Shown: positions 7,214 to 8,957 of the stretch, one piece after another
How positions within the stretch are numbered: position 1 is the stretch's first letter
How the letters are laid out: each line of letters begins with the position of its first letter
Origin: Nitrospira sp.
GTDB lineage: Bacteria > Nitrospirota > Thermodesulfovibrionia > Thermodesulfovibrionales > SM23-35
Length of the DNA stretch: 8,957 nt
Direction of reading: 5' to 3'
NCBI GenBank assembly: GCA_016873575.1
Contig: VGWY01000105.1
Coordinates: 1 to 8,957, forward strand
The notes under the pieces: model-generated
What the model was told of the DNA's origin: nothing
Databases searched by the model: none
The model's input: the letters and a program-made list of their open reading frames with translations, nothing else
Made by a program: the position numbers and the translations under genes

Positions 7214-7222
7214 AGTATAACA
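7214..7222 (-). promoter_or_regulatory. Extended -10 element abutting the polX start
   Basis: On the minus strand, TGT-TATACT (5 of 6 to TATAAT, with the TGn extension) ends six bases before the ATG. The usual spacing puts +1 exactly on the A of the start codon, so the transcript would be leaderless. TTGCCA (7240-7245) is the nearest -35-like word but is 20 nt away. Extended -10 promoters can work without a -35. Confidence 0.5.
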
Positions 7223-7450
7223 GAAATTAATGCATATCTTGGCAATTGATGTTCTGATAGCATTGATAGTCTGTTCGATTGATAAATATCAGTAAGGTAT
7301 TCGATAAAATTTTCCCGGAGAGCTGTTTGAGTATCTTCTCTAAATCTTCCCGTGAAATCCAGTAACAGCGCAACTTAATCAATCCTTGGAATGCTGCACA
7401 GTATACCCGGGAAATGACATTCCCAAAATCAGTTTTATCTTACAAAAGCA

Positions 7451-8131
7451 TTAAAAATCCAGCGGACTTTTGGCCTCTTTCACAGTCCTGCTCGGCACGC
7501 AATGGGTATAGATCATTGTGGTCCTGACATCGCTGTGGCCGAGAAGTGCTTGGATCGTCCTTATATCATAATTGGCCTGCAGCAGATGCGTGGCGAAACT
7601 GTGGCGGAAGGTGTGAGACGAGACGCGCTTTGTGAGCTTGGCCCGACGGACAGCCTCGTAAAGCGCCAGCTGGATGTGTGTTTCATGAAGATGATAGCGC
7701 CGAAGTTCCCTGGTGCCCTCCACGAAAGTCAACGACTGCTGCGGGAAAAACCATTGCCATATGAAATCCTTACCGGCTGAGGGATATTTCTTTTCGAGTT
7801 GGTCATCGAGAAATACGCCCGCGTAGCCCTTCGCAAGGTCCTCATCATGAAGTTTTTTTATTGCATCAAACTGGGACGTCAGCTCCGGCATGATTGTCTG
7901 CGGAATAGGCACAGACCGGTCTTTACCGCCCTTTCCATGGACAGTAAGTATTCCGTCGTCGAAATTGAAATTCTGCACCCGCAAGCTTACGCATTCAAAA
8001 AGACGAAGCCCGCAGCCATACAGCAGTTTGACCGCAAAAAAACAAAAAAAGGGGACAGATTTATTTATTGACAGTAATCTATACCAAATGGGGAGTGGGA
8101 GATGATAAGAAAGGCGATTCAGAGAGGGCAA
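7451..8131 (-). pseudogene. intI: Integron-type tyrosine recombinase, C-terminal half (5' truncated)
   Basis: The open frame is 226 codons, but similarity to integron integrases begins only near residue 33 (AVKLLYGCGLR, about position 8035). The first ~32 codons are translated from the neighbouring miniature element. IntI proteins are about 320-340 residues, so the N-terminal DNA-binding (SAM-like) domain is missing. The catalytic set is complete: R43, K67/K70 in GKGGKDR, H173 and R176 in HTFRH, H199 in LLGHSD, and nucleophile Y208 in MIYTH. The insert from LEKKYPSAGKDFIWQWFFP to RRYHLHETHIQ (112-153) is typical of IntI rather than XerC/D, as is the ending KSPLDF. Without the N-terminal domain it should not recombine attC sites. 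Base composition is GC-richer than the genes to the left, suggesting transfer. No attI or attC site was recognised. Confidence 0.85.
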
Positions 8132-8245
8132 TTAACAGGAAGTCCAAAATTTGTTGATGAGATTGCTGAAAAAATTGGGAAGCGGATTGAATTCAGAGGG
8201 CAAGGAAGGCCAAAGGCAGAATAAAAATAAATCTGTCCCCTTTTT
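8046..8245. mobile_element. 200-bp miniature element with 21-bp perfect terminal inverted repeats
   Basis: The left end (8046-8066) and right end (8225-8245) are perfect 21-bp inverted repeats, each reading inward as A5 then GGGGACAGATTTATTT. Between them lies only the 3' tail of a Y1 (REP-associated) transposase gene ending one base before the right repeat. This looks like an internally deleted, non-autonomous derivative of a Y1 transposon unit. Its left edge abuts the truncated integron integrase at about 8036-8046. The A-run there (8044-8050) prevents exact placement of the junction or of a target duplication. Confidence 0.7.
8102..8224 (+). pseudogene. C-terminal remnant of a REP-associated (Y1) transposase
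   Basis: A 40-codon open frame whose product begins MIRKAIQRGQLTG and continues SPKFVDEIAEKIGKRIEF to GQGRPKAE. This matches the conserved C-terminal tail of REP-associated tyrosine transposases: a basic helix, the xGxLTGSxxF turn, then IGxRIExRxxGRPK. It is the same part seen in degenerate form at the end of the neighbouring gene (GRPLGSMSFVERLESTLGRSL). The frame is open for only eight codons upstream (stop at 8075-8077), so the HUH and tyrosine domains are gone. It is a relic carried by the miniature element, not a functional gene. Confidence 0.65.
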
Positions 8246-8260
8246 GATTGTTAGAACCTT

Positions 8261-8809
8261 ATGGCGGAATGGTGTAAACGTCACAATGTCGAAGTCTGGG
8301 CATACTGTTTGATGCCGAACCACGTTCACCTGATCGCCGTCCCGAAATCAGAAGATGGTCTACGGCGTGCAATCAGTGAGGCGCATCGACGATATACAAG
8401 GCATGTTAATTTTCGTGAGGGATGGCGCGGGCATTTATGGCAAGGGCGGTTTCACTCGTTTCCGATGGATGAAAGTTATTTTCTTACAGCGGCACGATAT
8501 GTCGAACTCAATCCTGTAAGAGCAAGAATAGTATCAAAGGCTGAGGACTACCGATGGAGTAGCGCATCTGCTCATCTGTCAGGTGAAGATGACACACTCG
8601 TTAAAGTTGCTCCTCTTCTTGAAATGGTAGATGATTGGGAAGAAGTACTTGCAGCAGAGGTCGAAGAACAAAGATTACGAGAGATACGAAAGCACGAATG
8701 CACAGGGCGACCTTTGGGAAGTATGAGTTTTGTTGAAAGATTAGAAAGTACATTGGGCAGATCATTGCAACGCCAAAAACCCGGCCCAAAGAAAGAGAAG
8801 GGAAATTAA
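8261..8809 (+). CDS. REP-associated tyrosine (Y1, IS200-like) transposase, N-terminally truncated
   Basis: A 182-residue Y1-family transposase of the RAYT group. The HUH motif is NHVHL (H21, H23) in AYCLMPNHVHLIAVP. The block AARYVELNPVRA (77-88) holds the likely catalytic tyrosine Y80. WQGRF and YRWSSASAHL are also typical. The C-terminal tail is GRPLGSMSFVERLESTLGRSL ending in a basic GPKKEK. Such enzymes cut and rejoin single-stranded DNA at palindromic ends. Intact relatives start about 40 residues earlier with a PGxPHHVTxRGNRR-like strand. Here the frame meets a stop two codons before the ATG (8252-8254), and the preceding 200 bp belong to another element. The loss of the first beta strand probably inactivates it. 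No Shine-Dalgarno precedes the ATG. The stop codon lies inside the element's 3' terminal sequence. Confidence 0.88.
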   Translation: MAEWCKRHNVEVWAYCLMPNHVHLIAVPKSEDGLRRAISEAHRRYTRHVNFREGWRGHLWQGRFHSFPMDESYFLTAARYVELNPVRARIVSKAEDYRWSSASAHLSGEDDTLVKVAPLLEMVDDWEEVLAAEVEEQRLREIRKHECTGRPLGSMSFVERLESTLGRSLQRQKPGPKKEKGN

Positions 8810-8822
8810 GTATGGTGTCCCC
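8804..8822 (+). repeat. 3' terminal sequence of the second Y1 element
   Basis: AATTAAGTATGGTGTCCCC overlaps the transposase stop codon. Its end, TGTCCCC, is the reverse complement of GGGGACA, the first seven GC-rich bases of the terminal repeats of the neighbouring miniature element. It is probably the right end of the transposase unit. The matching left end is missing from this window. Confidence 0.5.
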
Positions 8823-8957
8823 AAAATTGAACAAAATTGAAATTCAGTGCATTGCGTGCAAAGTCTGATCTTTATGAACGTAGTCTTTTTGACAAATCGA
8901 GATTTGACATTGAAAAGATTTGAGAATACCCCGCAAGTCCACAGCACGGAAAAAGAC
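8823..8957. other. Unassigned flank to the right of the second transposase
   Basis: No gene is recognisable in any frame. I translated the minus strand in three frames to look for the missing N-terminal half of the integron integrase and did not find it. A small palindrome, CAAATC-GA-GATTTG (8893-8906), is the only structure noted. Confidence 0.5.

Noticed and set aside
7227..7440. A minus-strand open frame of nearly 70 codons between the integrase fragment and polX (contains RCYWISREDLEKILKQL).
   Set aside because: It has no usable start codon near its upstream stop and no ribosome binding site, and I do not recognise it. It could be a gene relic, but chance is as likely at this length.
8132..8329. 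A 65-codon minus-strand open frame across the miniature element and the transposase start.
   Set aside because: It crosses the element boundary and runs antisense to transposase-derived sequence, and its product resembles nothing.
8823..8957. Possible remaining N-terminal half of the integron integrase beyond the second transposase.
   Set aside because: The minus strand was translated in all three frames and none resembles the IntI N-terminal domain.

Overview
This is bacterial chromosomal DNA of moderate GC content, with five intact housekeeping or regulatory genes followed by a decayed mobile-DNA patch at the right end. The phylum cannot be fixed from the window alone. The gene set (a PHP-containing family X polymerase, a DHH-CBS-nucleotidyltransferase fusion, an MTH1187-type thiamine-binding protein) and the many GTCATTCC hairpin repeats fit thermophile-related or anaerobic lineages such as Nitrospirota, Aquificota or former Deltaproteobacteria. 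Nitrospirota is my best guess, at low confidence.

Left part, plus strand (1-1148). An HU-type nucleoid protein gene has a TTGACA promoter element, a strong ribosome binding site and a near-perfect intrinsic terminator. About 400 bp of gene-free DNA follows, filled with several different palindromic dispersed repeats. Then comes a small MTH1187/YkoF-like thiamine-binding protein gene, also with a strong ribosome binding site. It ends 14 bp from a convergent gene, and a hairpin carries both stop codons.

Middle, minus strand (1163-7207). Read in transcription order, the genes are polX (HhH + polymerase X + PHP exonuclease, DNA repair), a pseudo-receiver-GAF-GGDEF diguanylate cyclase, and an 868-residue DHH-CBS-CBS-tRNA nucleotidyltransferase fusion. 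All three lack a Shine-Dalgarno sequence. Each has an extended -10 motif (TGn + hexamer) only 5-11 nt before the start codon, which predicts leaderless or almost leaderless mRNAs. A 206-bp element with imperfect terminal inverted repeats, carrying an inverted pair of REP-like hairpins, lies between the last two genes. It contributes the stop codon of the diguanylate cyclase.

Right part (7227-8957). The C-terminal catalytic half of an integron-type tyrosine recombinase (minus strand) is cut off by a 200-bp miniature element with 21-bp perfect terminal inverted repeats. That element encodes only the last ~40 residues of a REP-associated (Y1/IS200-like) transposase. Immediately next to it is a second Y1 transposase gene that has lost its N-terminus but keeps HUH, the tyrosine block and a different 3' terminal sequence. 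The region records at least two nested events of Y1-type element activity on top of an integron integrase remnant. No CRISPR array, tRNA, rRNA or defence system was seen.
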